Positions 25,784-34,105 of a stretch of DNA of 64,000 nt are shown here, piece after piece. A program made the position numbers and the translations under genes. Positions within the stretch are counted from its first letter, which is position 1. Every line of letters starts with the position of its first letter. The stretch is from Flavobacteriales bacterium. GTDB lineage: Bacteria > Bacteroidota > Bacteroidia > Flavobacteriales_F > PHOS-HE28. The notes under the pieces were generated by a model, which worked only from the letters and a program-made list of their open reading frames with translations, was not told where the DNA came from and searched no databases. The stretch covers positions 124,001 to 188,000 of the forward strand of contig JAEUTA010000003.1 in assembly GCA_016788205.1 (NCBI GenBank). Reading direction: 5' to 3'.

Positions 25784-27016
25784 TCATGGGATGCGCTTGG
25801 ACCGCCCGCCAAGTGAGACGAGCAACGTCCACACTCCGCTCGGCAGCAGTGCGCTGGCAACGAAGAGCGCCCAGTAGTAACCGGGGATCAGGCCCCAGCC
25901 GAGCCAGAAGAAGGTGCCCTGGGCGAAGAGCAGGAGTTCGCTTCCGAAGAAACCGGCGATGAACAGCACAAGGCCGATGCGAACGGTGCGGCGTTGCTCC
26001 ACGAACCAGCCCTTCATGAGGGCGAAAGCGAACAGCATGGCCGTGATGGCGCCGAGCGTGTTGAGGTGGATGAACCCCACCACGTAGTTGCGCAGGGTGA
26101 GCGCCATGGAGGCCACGGCAGGAACGGAGACCAGCGTCTGTGCGGCCACTTTGGAACCCATGCTCAGCAACATGACGCCGATCAGCACGCGCATCCAGGG
26201 GGTGGTCTTCACCAGGGCATCGAGGCGGGCGCTGCGCATGGCCTGCATGGTGCGCCAGGCGGCGAGGAACTGCAACAGCACGCCCGTGGAGTTCACCAGG
26301 ATCACCAGCAGGTGGCGTTCGCTCCACGCCACCACCAAAGCGAAGGTGAGCACGGTGGACACGGCCCAGAGCACGGTGGTGAGCGGATCGATGCGCACGT
26401 CCACACCATGTTGTTCCGCCCAGCGGCTGCCGATAGCCATGGCGGCGAACCAGAACCAGCCGTTGAACTGGAAGTGCAGGAACCATTGGATGCTCCAGTA
26501 GTACCACTCACTACCAGCCAGGCCGCTCTGCATCAGCGGCCCCATGGCCCAGGCGCCCAAGGTGCTGGTGAGTTGGAAGGTGAACGCCAGACGGACCAGG
26601 GAGCGGCTGCCTTTGCCGGGCCAATGCGCCGTGGCTTGCCACACCTGCGCCACCAGCACATAGCCGATCAGCATCTGTCCAAGGGAACATGCGATGGAGA
26701 TGGTGCCGTAGCCCTGGATGGGGAAGCTCACCAGCATACCCGTTACCAGCAGTTGCGCCCCGTTGAGGCTGGGGCCGAAGCGCTTGGGCAACGGAGCGTC
26801 GTTCTGGCCCAACAGCGCGAGCAACACCACCGGGAACACCCAGCCCAGCATGGCCACGTGTGAATGGGCGTGCAGCCAGGGTTTGAAGATGAGCCAGGGC
26901 ATATCCACCACGTAGATCAGGCGCAATACGGCTCCGATGGTGGCCGCGATGGCGAACAGGGCCAACGCCCCGGTGAACCATCGCCGCAGTCGTTGCTCGT
27001 GCATCGCTGTTCCCAT
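25784..27016 (-). CDS. 12-TM membrane protein, haem-copper-oxidase-like or NnrS-like
   Basis: 410 residues with about twelve membrane helices. Histidines sit where haem ligands would be expected: His49, His51 and His53 in the second helix region (HAHSHVAMLGW), His181 in FLHFQFNGWFW and His317 in GFIHLNTLGA. The layout recalls CcoN or NorB subunits and NnrS proteins, but the full set of copper-B histidines is missing, so it is probably not a complete oxidase or NO reductase. I do not recognise a named family. The start at 27016 lies 7 bases after a -7 box (GATCCTTG) that has the regulon spacing to the nos operator; ATGs at 27067 and 27004 are alternatives. Context with Ric suggests a role in NO handling. 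Confidence 0.6.
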   Translation of the reverse strand: MGTAMHEQRLRRWFTGALALFAIAATIGAVLRLIYVVDMPWLIFKPWLHAHSHVAMLGWVFPVVLLALLGQNDAPLPKRFGPSLNGAQLLVTGMLVSFPIQGYGTISIACSLGQMLIGYVLVAQVWQATAHWPGKGSRSLVRLAFTFQLTSTLGAWAMGPLMQSGLAGSEWYYWSIQWFLHFQFNGWFWFAAMAIGSRWAEQHGVDVRIDPLTTVLWAVSTVLTFALVVAWSERHLLVILVNSTGVLLQFLAAWRTMQAMRSARLDALVKTTPWMRVLIGVMLLSMGSKVAAQTLVSVPAVASMALTLRNYVVGFIHLNTLGAITAMLFAFALMKGWFVEQRRTVRIGLVLFIAGFFGSELLLFAQGTFFWLGWGLIPGYYWALFVASALLPSGVWTLLVSLGGRSKRIP

Positions 27017-27023
27017 CGCACTG

Positions 27024-27101
27024 CAAGGATCCGGACGGGCATCATGGCTGGAACTGACGATCGTCATATTGCGGACAAAAAGGTCCTCTGAGATTTGTCA
27101 C
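27024..27101. promoter_or_regulatory. Bidirectional nos/ric control region with a CRP/FNR-type operator
   Basis: The palindrome CTGACGATCGTCAT (27054-27067) serves both directions. Rightward, the last G of GAGATTTG (27090-27097) lies 30 bases after it. Leftward, GATCCTTG (27024-27031, minus strand) also ends exactly 30 bases after it. Between operator and rightward box is a second palindrome, GGACAAAAAGGTCC (27073-27086), placed as a repressor site would be. Rightward it serves the cytochrome c/nosZ genes, leftward the 12-TM protein and ric. Confidence 0.72.
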
Positions 27102-27125
27102 GCAAGCAATGCAACCATCAACGCC

Positions 27126-27596
27126 ATGAAGACCATCTGGAAGACCTCGCTGATCCTCGCCATCACCACCACGATCGTTGCCTGCGGTGGCAGCGACAAG
27201 TCGGCAACACCTCCGGGTGCGAGCGCCGGCGGCCAAGGTGGCAACACCAGCGCAACGGAAGCCGCACCGGCCACCGCTGGGCTCTTCACCGCCGCCGATC
27301 TGCACTTGGGCGACATAGATCAGGGCATGGTGCAGAAAGGGAAGACCACGTACGATGTGAAGTGCCAGGCCTGCCACAGCACGGGTGAGAACCGCATCGT
27401 GGGGCCGGGCTGGAAAGGCGTTACCACCAGGCGCGAACCAGCCTGGATCATGAACATGATCGTGAACATCGATGCCATGTTGAGCGAGGACCCCGAGGCG
27501 CAGAAGCTGCTGGAGGAATGCCTTGTGCGCATGCCCAACCAGAACCTGAGCAAGGATGAAGCACGCGATGTGCTTGAATTCATGCGCACACTTTGA
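27126..27596 (+). CDS. Monohaem cytochrome c lipoprotein of the nos cluster
   Basis: 156 residues. Lipobox IVAC puts the lipid on Cys20. A Gly/Ser/Thr/Ala-rich linker (about 21-50) follows, then a class I cytochrome c domain with CQACH (Cys80, Cys83, His84) and a probable Met ligand in RMPNQNL (Met136). It probably carries electrons to NosZ in the periplasm. The ATG at 27126 is 28 bases after the promoter box and starts the signal peptide. Its stop is 30 bases before nosZ, so it is the first gene of the nos operon. Confidence 0.87.
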   Translation: MKTIWKTSLILAITTTIVACGGSDKSATPPGASAGGQGGNTSATEAAPATAGLFTAADLHLGDIDQGMVQKGKTTYDVKCQACHSTGENRIVGPGWKGVTTRREPAWIMNMIVNIDAMLSEDPEAQKLLEECLVRMPNQNLSKDEARDVLEFMRTL

Positions 27597-27625
27597 ACCG
27601 CCCCACACCGAACCATCCAGAGATC

Positions 27626-29620
27626 ATGAAACGCCCACTGATAACGACGGTACTGGCCATCTCCGCGGCGACCGGCCTGCTCGTCCTGTTCAATACCATG
27701 CAAGGTTGCCGCCCCCAGACCACGCAAGCGGTCGTGCAGGGCGATGCAGCCGGCAAAGTCTATGTGAGGCCCGGAGCCTTCGATGAATTCTATAACCTGG
27801 TGAGTGGCGGCTTCAGCGGGCAGATGAGCGTGTACGGCCTGCCCAGCGGCCGCCTCCTGCGCAACATCCCCGTGTTCAGCGTGGACCCACAAAGCGGCTA
27901 CGGCTACAGCGAGGAGACCAAGGGCATGCTCATGACCAGCCACGGTTTCGTGCCGTGGGATGACAGCCACCACCCGGAACTCTCCCAGACCGACGGCATC
28001 CCCGATGGCAAGTGGTGCTTCATCAACGGCAACAACACACCGCGTATCGCGCTGGTGGATCTGGGCACCTTCCGCACCAAGAGCATCGTGGAGATCCCCT
28101 ACTGCGCGGGCAACCACAGCTCGCCTTTCACCACGCCCAACAGCGAATACGTGGTGAGCGGCACACGCTTCAGCATACCCATGGGCAGCGACGCCGAACG
28201 CGATGTACCCATCGAGAGCTACCGCGAGAATTTCAAGGGGACGGTGAGTTTCATCCACCCCGAACCGGAGAGCGGCAAGATGTCCATCGCCTTCCAGATC
28301 ATCACCCCGGCCATCGACTTCGACCTGAGCCATGCCGGCAAAGGCCCCAGCGATGGCTGGTTCTTCTTCAGTTGCTACAACACCGAACAGGCCTACAGCC
28401 TCATGGAGGTGAACGCCAGCCAGCGCGACAAGGACTTCATCATGGCCGTGAACTGGAAGAAGGCCGAGCAGTACGCCAAGGAAGGCAGGGGCCGAAAAGT
28501 GCCCGCGAAGTATTTGAGCAACTGGTACAATGAGGAAACGCACATGACCGAGACCACCGAGGTCGCCGAAGTGCTGCAGCTCGATCCACGCGAACTCAAG
28601 GACCTGCTCTACTTCATGCCGTGCCCCAAGAGCCCGCACGGTTGCGATGTGGACCCCTCGGGCAAGTACATCGTGGGCAGTGGCAAGCTGGCGGCGCTGC
28701 TGCCGGTGTTCTCCTTCGAGAAGATCCAGAAGGCCATCGCTGCGAACGACACCGTCGGCGACTTCGCCGGGATCCCCGTGCTGAAATACGAGAGCGTGCT
28801 GCACGGTGAGGTGAAGAAGCCCGGCCTGGGACCCCTGCACACCGAGTTCGATGACAAGGGCAATGCCTACACCAGCTTTTTCGTCAGCAGCGAGATCGTG
28901 AAGTGGAACGTGGAGAAGCTCGAGGTCCTGGACCGCGTACCCACCTACTACAGCATCGGTCACCTCAGCATTCCCGGTGGGGATAGCAGGAAGCCCTGGG
29001 GCAAATACGTGGTCGCCTACAACAAGATCACCAAGGACCGCTACCTGCCCACCGGCCCTGAGTTGAACCAGAGCGCGCAACTCTTCAGCATCGAAGGCGA
29101 CAAGATGGAACTGCTGTTGGATTATCCCACCATCGGCGAACCGCACTACGCGCAATCGATACCAGCGGACCTGGTGCGCCCGCGTGAGGTGAAGTTCTTC
29201 GACATCAACAAGAACAGGCACCCCTACGTGGCACGTGGCGAAAAGGAGAGCAAGGTGGAGCGCAAAGGCAAAGAGGTGCATGTGTGGATGACCACCATCC
29301 GTTCACACTTCACGCCGGACAACATCGAAGGCATCAAGATCGGCGATGAGGTCTATTTCCACGTGACCAACCTGGAACAGGACTGGGACGTGCCGCACGG
29401 CTTCGCCATCAAGGGCGCGAACAACGCCGAACTGCTGATCATGCCCGGTGAAACGCAGACCTTCAAATGGGTGCCGAAGGAAGTGGGTGTGACCCCGATG
29501 TACTGCACCGACTTCTGTAGTGCGCTCCACCAGGAGATGCAGGGTTATGTCCGCGTGAGCCCCGCCAACAGCAACGTGCCGCTGAAGGCCGAGACCCGGA
29601 GCGTGGATGCCGGTTCGTAG
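27626..29620 (+). CDS. nosZ: Nitrous-oxide reductase, Sec-dependent (clade II)
   Basis: 664 residues. It reduces N2O to N2 in the periplasm. The C-terminal CuA site has the standard spacing C-x3-C-x3-H-x2-M (Cys627, Cys631, His635, Met638), with the partner histidine in DVPHGF. The beta-propeller part carries the CuZ histidines, for example in NHSSPF and KSPHGCDVDP. The N-terminus has no twin-arginine motif: MKRPLITTVLAISAATGLLV with Cys in TMQGC is a Sec or lipoprotein signal, as in clade II enzymes, which Bacteroidota carry. The start at 27626 begins that signal; an in-frame ATG at 27593 overlaps the cytochrome gene. Confidence 0.96.
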   Translation: MKRPLITTVLAISAATGLLVLFNTMQGCRPQTTQAVVQGDAAGKVYVRPGAFDEFYNLVSGGFSGQMSVYGLPSGRLLRNIPVFSVDPQSGYGYSEETKGMLMTSHGFVPWDDSHHPELSQTDGIPDGKWCFINGNNTPRIALVDLGTFRTKSIVEIPYCAGNHSSPFTTPNSEYVVSGTRFSIPMGSDAERDVPIESYRENFKGTVSFIHPEPESGKMSIAFQIITPAIDFDLSHAGKGPSDGWFFFSCYNTEQAYSLMEVNASQRDKDFIMAVNWKKAEQYAKEGRGRKVPAKYLSNWYNEETHMTETTEVAEVLQLDPRELKDLLYFMPCPKSPHGCDVDPSGKYIVGSGKLAALLPVFSFEKIQKAIAANDTVGDFAGIPVLKYESVLHGEVKKPGLGPLHTEFDDKGNAYTSFFVSSEIVKWNVEKLEVLDRVPTYYSIGHLSIPGGDSRKPWGKYVVAYNKITKDRYLPTGPELNQSAQLFSIEGDKMELLLDYPTIGEPHYAQSIPADLVRPREVKFFDINKNRHPYVARGEKESKVERKGKEVHVWMTTIRSHFTPDNIEGIKIGDEVYFHVTNLEQDWDVPHGFAIKGANNAELLIMPGETQTFKWVPKEVGVTPMYCTDFCSALHQEMQGYVRVSPANSNVPLKAETRSVDAGS

Positions 29621-29646
29621 AGCGTCTCACTGAATGGAATGAACAA

Positions 29647-29674
29647 GCACCGGCGGGCAACGACCCGCCGGTGC
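29647..29674 (+). other. Strong stem-loop between nosZ and the NosL fusion gene
   Basis: GCACCGGCGGG, six-base loop CAACGA, CCCGCCGGTGC: a perfect 11-bp stem with no following T-run. It sits 26 bases after the nosZ stop and 16 bases before the next ATG. It may stabilise the nosZ mRNA 3' end or partly terminate transcription. Confidence 0.7.
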
Positions 29675-29689
29675 CACAAAAGGCCCACG

Positions 29690-30754
29690 ATGACAACAGC
29701 TCCCCGCCTTCGCCCTCTGTCGCGCATCGCCATCGCCGTGGCGGCACTGGCCATCGGCATACTGCTGGTGGTGCCCATCTGGCGCATCGACCTCTCCGCG
29801 CCGCAGTATCCGGAGGGCCTGGCCATGCGCATCCACCACGACCGCTTCGAGGGCGATACCAACAAGATCAACGGGTTGAACCACTACATCGGAATGGCCA
29901 CCATCGAGAATGACATGTTCCCGGAGTTCGCCATCATGCGCTATGCCTTCTACCTGCTCATCGGCTGGGGCCTGGTCGCCGCTGCGGTCGGTAGGAGGGG
30001 CGCGGTGTTCAGCTGGTTGTTGGTGCTCTTCGCCTACGTGATCTGGGCCATGTGGGACATGTACGCCTGGGGTTACAAATACGGGCACGACCTTGATCCG
30101 CACGCGGCCATCAAGGTGGAAGGCATGGCTTACCAGCCGCCGCTCTTCGGCCACAAGAAGCTCTTGAACTTCGATGCATGGTCCCTGCCCGATACCGGCG
30201 GTTGGGTCCTCTTCGCGGTGATCTTCACGGCCTGTCTCGTCTGGTTCATTGAATGGCGTTGGCCGCGACGTGATCATGCCGTTCCCGACCGTGTTGGGGC
30301 ACGGGGCACTGCTGCTCCTCTGCCGGCAACGGCCCTGCTCGCGCTTCTGATGGCCGGTTGCGGTGCGAGCGGTACACCGCAGGTGGAGTTCGGTAAAGCC
30401 GAATGCACCTACTGCCGCATGAACGTGATGGATCGCCAGTTCGCTGCGGCGATCATCACGCAAGGTGGTCGCACCTATGCGTTCGATTCACCCGAATGCA
30501 TGGTGCAGCATGTGCAGGAAGGCCGCATCGCTCAGGAGCAGGTGCAGAGCTGGTGGGTGTGCGATCATGCGCACGCCGGAACGTTCATCGATGCCACCGT
30601 GGCGCTCTACCTGGCGGCGCCCACCTTGCACAGCCCCATGAACGGCAACGTGGCGGCCTTCGCCACACCGGCGGATCGCACTGTCGCCGCACAGGTGCAT
30701 ACCGGAGATGAACTGGATTGGGATGGCGCCCGTGAACGGCTGAAGGAGCGTTGA
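29690..30754 (+). CDS. nosL: Membrane protein fused to a NosL copper-chaperone domain
   Basis: 354 residues in one frame. Residues 1-200 form an integral membrane protein with helices at about 12-30, 85-100, 105-125 and 171-188, a type of protein often encoded beside nosZ in clade II clusters. Residues 208-224 form a further hydrophobic stretch ending in a lipobox (LMAGC, Cys224). Residues 233-354 are a NosL domain with the Cu(I) motif ECTYCRMNVMD and FDSPECMVQHV. NosL delivers copper for the CuZ centre. The topology puts NosL in the periplasm. Signal peptidase II could cut at Cys224 and release a normal NosL lipoprotein. It ends 1 base before nosD. Confidence 0.83.
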   Translation: MTTAPRLRPLSRIAIAVAALAIGILLVVPIWRIDLSAPQYPEGLAMRIHHDRFEGDTNKINGLNHYIGMATIENDMFPEFAIMRYAFYLLIGWGLVAAAVGRRGAVFSWLLVLFAYVIWAMWDMYAWGYKYGHDLDPHAAIKVEGMAYQPPLFGHKKLLNFDAWSLPDTGGWVLFAVIFTACLVWFIEWRWPRRDHAVPDRVGARGTAAPLPATALLALLMAGCGASGTPQVEFGKAECTYCRMNVMDRQFAAAIITQGGRTYAFDSPECMVQHVQEGRIAQEQVQSWWVCDHAHAGTFIDATVALYLAAPTLHSPMNGNVAAFATPADRTVAAQVHTGDELDWDGARERLKER

Positions 30755-30755
30755 C

Positions 30756-32171
30756 ATGCGCACATTGCTGCTGCTGCTCGTTACACCCTTGGTGCTCACC
30801 GTCGAGGCCGCCACCCATGTGGTGCGCAACGGCGCAAGTCTCGCGGCGGCCATCGCGCGTTGTGCCGAAAACGATACCGTGCTCCTGAAGAGCGGCACCT
30901 ATGCCGAAGGCACCATCACCATTGCGAGACCGATGGTGCTGCGCGGCGAAGGCTGGCCGGTGATCGACGGTGGCGGGCGTGGGGAGGTGATCCTGGTGAA
31001 GGCCTCCAACGTGACCATCTCCGGGGTGGAGGTGCGCGGCACCCGGGTGAGCGACATGAACGACAACGCCGCGATCAAGTGCAGCGATGGCACGAACATC
31101 ACCCTGCGGAACAACCGTGTCATCGGTTGCTTCTTCGGGATCTACCTGAGCGGTGTGGAACATGCGCTGGTAAGTCACAACCGCGTGATCGGTGATGCCG
31201 CGGTGCAGGAGAACCGCCGTGCCAACGGCATTCACCTCTGGAAGTGCAGCGACATCCGGATCGAGCACAACACGGTGATGCACCACCGCGACGGCATCTA
31301 CCTGGAGTTCGTCACCGACAGCCAGGTGGCCAATGACAGCAGTGCCTTCAACCTGCGCTACGGACTGCACTTCATGTTCAGCCACCGCGACAGCTACACC
31401 CATAACGTGTTCCACGACAACGGTGCGGGCGTGGCTGTGATGTTCACCCGCGAGGTGACCATGACCGACAACCGATTCCTGCACAACAAAGGCACCAGCG
31501 CCTACGGTCTTCTGTTGAAGGAGATCAACGATGCGGTGATCGAGCGCAACACCTTCGTCGACAATACCGTGGGGCTCTTGGTGGACGGTTGCAACCGGGC
31601 ACTGGTGAAGGACAATACCTACACCGGCAACGGCTGGGGTGTGAAGCTCTATGCCAACAGCAGCGCCACGTTCAAGGGGAACACCTTCGGCGGGAATACC
31701 TTCGACCTGGCCACCAACGGCGACCTGTTGTTGAGCACGCTCAACGGCAACTCCTGGGACCGTTACCGCGGCTACGACCTGGACCACGATGGTCTTGGCG
31801 ATGTGCCCCACAGGCCGCTCAGCGTGTTCGGCCTGGTGACCGAACGCATGCCCTACGCCATGGTGCTTTCGCGCAGCCTGATGGTGAACCTGCTGGACCA
31901 GGCCGAGCGCGTGGTGCCCACCATGACCCCTGCGGGGTTGGAGGATACCGCACCATTGATGCGACCACCGGAGAAGGCGAACTTGACGGTCATGCGTGTA
32001 CTGGGATGTGAGGGTGAGAACGGGCAGGCGCGCACGGAGGCCGGAGCAGTTCGCCGGCCCTGCTACGCTTCCACGTCAACAGTATTCACCGTGCACACTC
32101 GCACGCTTTTTCGACTTTATCTCTTCGTCAACTGCATCGCGTTCTTCACTTGCGCACTCTCCAATGGATAG
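30756..32171 (+). CDS. nosD: Nitrous-oxide reductase maturation protein NosD
   Basis: 471 residues. A signal peptide (MRTLLLLLVTPLVLTVEA) is followed by a right-handed beta-helix of CASH repeats, seen as regular N-x-x-x-x-N and G-I-x-L steps (NGIHLWKCSDIRIEHNTV, DGIYLEFVTDSQVAND). NosD works with the NosFY transporter to mature the CuZ site. The conserved part ends near residue 410 (PLMRPPEKANL). The last 61 residues look like translated spacer and overlap the nosF start by 8 bases; a one-base shift would give a stop at once (ACT TGA). The tail may come from loss of the original stop or from a sequence error. Confidence 0.9.
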   Translation: MRTLLLLLVTPLVLTVEAATHVVRNGASLAAAIARCAENDTVLLKSGTYAEGTITIARPMVLRGEGWPVIDGGGRGEVILVKASNVTISGVEVRGTRVSDMNDNAAIKCSDGTNITLRNNRVIGCFFGIYLSGVEHALVSHNRVIGDAAVQENRRANGIHLWKCSDIRIEHNTVMHHRDGIYLEFVTDSQVANDSSAFNLRYGLHFMFSHRDSYTHNVFHDNGAGVAVMFTREVTMTDNRFLHNKGTSAYGLLLKEINDAVIERNTFVDNTVGLLVDGCNRALVKDNTYTGNGWGVKLYANSSATFKGNTFGGNTFDLATNGDLLLSTLNGNSWDRYRGYDLDHDGLGDVPHRPLSVFGLVTERMPYAMVLSRSLMVNLLDQAERVVPTMTPAGLEDTAPLMRPPEKANLTVMRVLGCEGENGQARTEAGAVRRPCYASTSTVFTVHTRTLFRLYLFVNCIAFFTCALSNG

Positions 32172-32901
32172 GATCGTTTTCAGCGGCCTCGGCAAACGCT
32201 ACGGGCGGCAATGGGTGCTGCGCGGCGTCAGCACGGCGTTCGCGGCGGGCGAGGTGGTGATGGTGGCCGGCCCCAACGGATCGGGCAAGACCACCTGGAT
32301 CAAATGCCTGCTCGGGCTCGTGCATGCGACCGAAGGCACCATCGCGGTGAACGGGCGATGTGTGGGGCGGGATCCCATGTACCGCGCGGGCATCGGCTAC
32401 ATGCCGCAATACGCGGAGTTCCCACGGGAGCTTACCGTGGATCAGTTGCTGCGCATGATGAACGACATCCGTGAAGCACCCGCAGGCGGAACCGATGATC
32501 GCTTGATCGGTGAACTGGGAGTGGATGCGTTGGCCCATAAGCGGATCGGTGCCTTGAGCGGTGGCATGCGTCAGAAGGTGAGCGCGGTGCTGGCCTTCCG
32601 CTATCGGCCCGAGGTGCTGGTGCTGGATGAACCCACGGCGGGCCTCGATCCGGTGAGCGCGACCACCTTGCTTGCCGCCGTGCAACGCGCAGCGCGAGCG
32701 GGTTCCACGGTGCTCATCACCTCGCACATCATGGAAGAGGTGCAGCGCCTGGGCGATCGCCTGGCCTATTTGCAGGATGGCCGCCTGCGGTTCGCACTGC
32801 CACCGGATACCATCATCGGAGCCACCGGTGAACCCGCTCTGGCGCTGGCCCTGCCCACGTTCCTGGCCCAACAAGCAGAGCAGCATGTGGAAGGTCTGTA
32901 G
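32164..32901 (+). CDS. nosF: NosF ABC transporter ATP-binding protein
   Basis: 245 residues, one ABC ATPase domain: Walker A GPNGSGKTT, signature LSGGMRQK, Walker B VLVLDEPT and the switch histidine in ITSHIMEE. With NosY it forms the transporter that supplies a sulfur species, with NosD, for assembly of the CuZ sulfide cluster. The ATG at 32164 overlaps the end of the nosD frame by 8 bases, and the gene overlaps nosY by 17 bases, so the three are coupled. Confidence 0.93.
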   Translation: MDRIVFSGLGKRYGRQWVLRGVSTAFAAGEVVMVAGPNGSGKTTWIKCLLGLVHATEGTIAVNGRCVGRDPMYRAGIGYMPQYAEFPRELTVDQLLRMMNDIREAPAGGTDDRLIGELGVDALAHKRIGALSGGMRQKVSAVLAFRYRPEVLVLDEPTAGLDPVSATTLLAAVQRAARAGSTVLITSHIMEEVQRLGDRLAYLQDGRLRFALPPDTIIGATGEPALALALPTFLAQQAEQHVEGL

Positions 32902-33652
32902 ATACACCTTGCTCGATCTCCTGCGCAACCGCTCAGCCGTCGGGTACACCGTACTGCTGCTGCTGATCACCACAGGCCTCTTCATGCTGGAGGCCGACAA
33001 CACCAAGGCGCTCATCACCCTGTCGCAAGTGGTGCTGGCCATCACCCCCTTGCTCACCTTGGTATTCACCATCATCTGGTTCTACGGGCAGTACGAGTTC
33101 ACCGTGTTGCTTGCCGTACAACCGTTGCGGCGCAGTGCCATCACGCAAGCCCAGTACGTGGCCGTAACGGGGGCGTTGTTGTTGGCGTTCTGGCTCGGTG
33201 TGGGCCTGCCCTTGCTGGCATGGGCGCCCGGTGCCACCAGCCTCACCTTGTTGGCCGCGGGCTCGTTGCTCACCACCATCTGTTGCGCGTTGGGCCTGTG
33301 GATCGCGGTGTGCCAGCGCGACCGGGCGAAGGCTGTGGGGATCGGTCTGGCCGTCTGGGTGTTGCTCGTGCTGGTGTGGGATGCGCTGCTGCTCTGGCTC
33401 ATGTACAGCTTCAGTGATCGGCCCATCGAACCGCTGATCGTGCCGCTGGCCGCGCTCAACCCGATCGATCTCGCGCGCATGATGGTGATGTTCCGGATCG
33501 ACCTGGCGGCGTTGCTGGGCTACACCGGCGCGGTATACCAGGATTTCTTCGGCAGCCCCGGTGGCACCTTGGCGGCTTTAAGCGCTCTGCTCGCCTGGAC
33601 CCTGCTGCCATTGTGGCGCGCGGTGCGCGGTTTCCAACGCAAGGATCTGTAG
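32885..33652 (+). CDS. nosY: NosY ABC transporter membrane subunit
   Basis: 255 residues with six membrane helices. It begins MWKVCRYTLLDLLRNRSAVGY, has the RRSAITQAQYVA coupling region and a late NPIDLARMMVMFRIDLAAL segment, all typical of NosY in the ABC-2 superfamily. It is the partner of NosF. The start lies within the end of nosF (17-base overlap), and the stop is immediately followed by the ATG of the next gene. Confidence 0.9.
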   Translation: MWKVCRYTLLDLLRNRSAVGYTVLLLLITTGLFMLEADNTKALITLSQVVLAITPLLTLVFTIIWFYGQYEFTVLLAVQPLRRSAITQAQYVAVTGALLLAFWLGVGLPLLAWAPGATSLTLLAAGSLLTTICCALGLWIAVCQRDRAKAVGIGLAVWVLLVLVWDALLLWLMYSFSDRPIEPLIVPLAALNPIDLARMMVMFRIDLAALLGYTGAVYQDFFGSPGGTLAALSALLAWTLLPLWRAVRGFQRKDL

Positions 33653-34087
33653 ATGGTGCGTGTGATCCTGATCCTCCATCTGTTGGGTGCTTCCGTCTGG
33701 GTGGGTGGTCATCTCGTGCTGTTGCTTGCGGTGCTGCCCAAAGCGCTGCGGTTGAAGGACCCTGGAAGCATCCTGGCCTTTGAGGAGCGCTACGAACGCG
33801 TGGCTGTCCCAGCGTTGTTGCTGCAACTGCTCACGGGTCTTTGGCTCGCCAACCGTTTCGTACCGGGTGTGCTTCCGGCTTTCACGTTCGTTGATCGCTT
33901 GCACGCGGTGATCGCCACCAAATTGATGCTGTTGATGGCTACTGTGATGCTCGGTGCCCATGCGCGGTTGCGCATCATACCTGGCCTAACGCTGGAACGA
34001 TCGCCAGTGCTGGCTTGGCACATCCTGTTGATCACGGTGTTCGCGATCACCTTGCTGGTTTTGGGTGCGTGGATGCGCCCTGCCTGA
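33653..34087 (+). CDS. CopD-like four-helix membrane protein
   Basis: 144 residues with four membrane helices. The N-terminus LILHLLGASVWVGGHLVLLLAVLP, with His9 and a GGH histidine, and later RLHAVIATKLMLL, resembles the CopD/DUF2269-type domain of copper uptake and small haem-binding membrane proteins. It starts at the base after the nosY stop, so it belongs to the nos operon. A role in copper supply to NosZ is plausible but inferred from context only. Confidence 0.65.
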   Translation: MVRVILILHLLGASVWVGGHLVLLLAVLPKALRLKDPGSILAFEERYERVAVPALLLQLLTGLWLANRFVPGVLPAFTFVDRLHAVIATKLMLLMATVMLGAHARLRIIPGLTLERSPVLAWHILLITVFAITLLVLGAWMRPA

Positions 34088-34105
34088 CACTATTCATCCC
34101 GATAC

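Noticed and set aside
27088..27101. CTGAGATTTGTCAC as a second CRP/FNR-type operator upstream of nosZ
   Set aside because: It fits TGA-N6-TCA loosely but contains the -7 box GAGATTTG itself. The site at 27054 has the correct spacing in both directions.
27320..29281. 653-codon open frame antisense to nosZ
   Set aside because: It is a GC-rich shadow of nosZ with no recognisable domain. The + strand has CuA and CuZ motifs and operon context.
30240..30370. Separate nosL gene starting inside the fusion
   Set aside because: No ATG, GTG or TTG lies in frame far enough before the lipobox to give a signal peptide, and the frame is continuous, so a fusion is the simpler reading.
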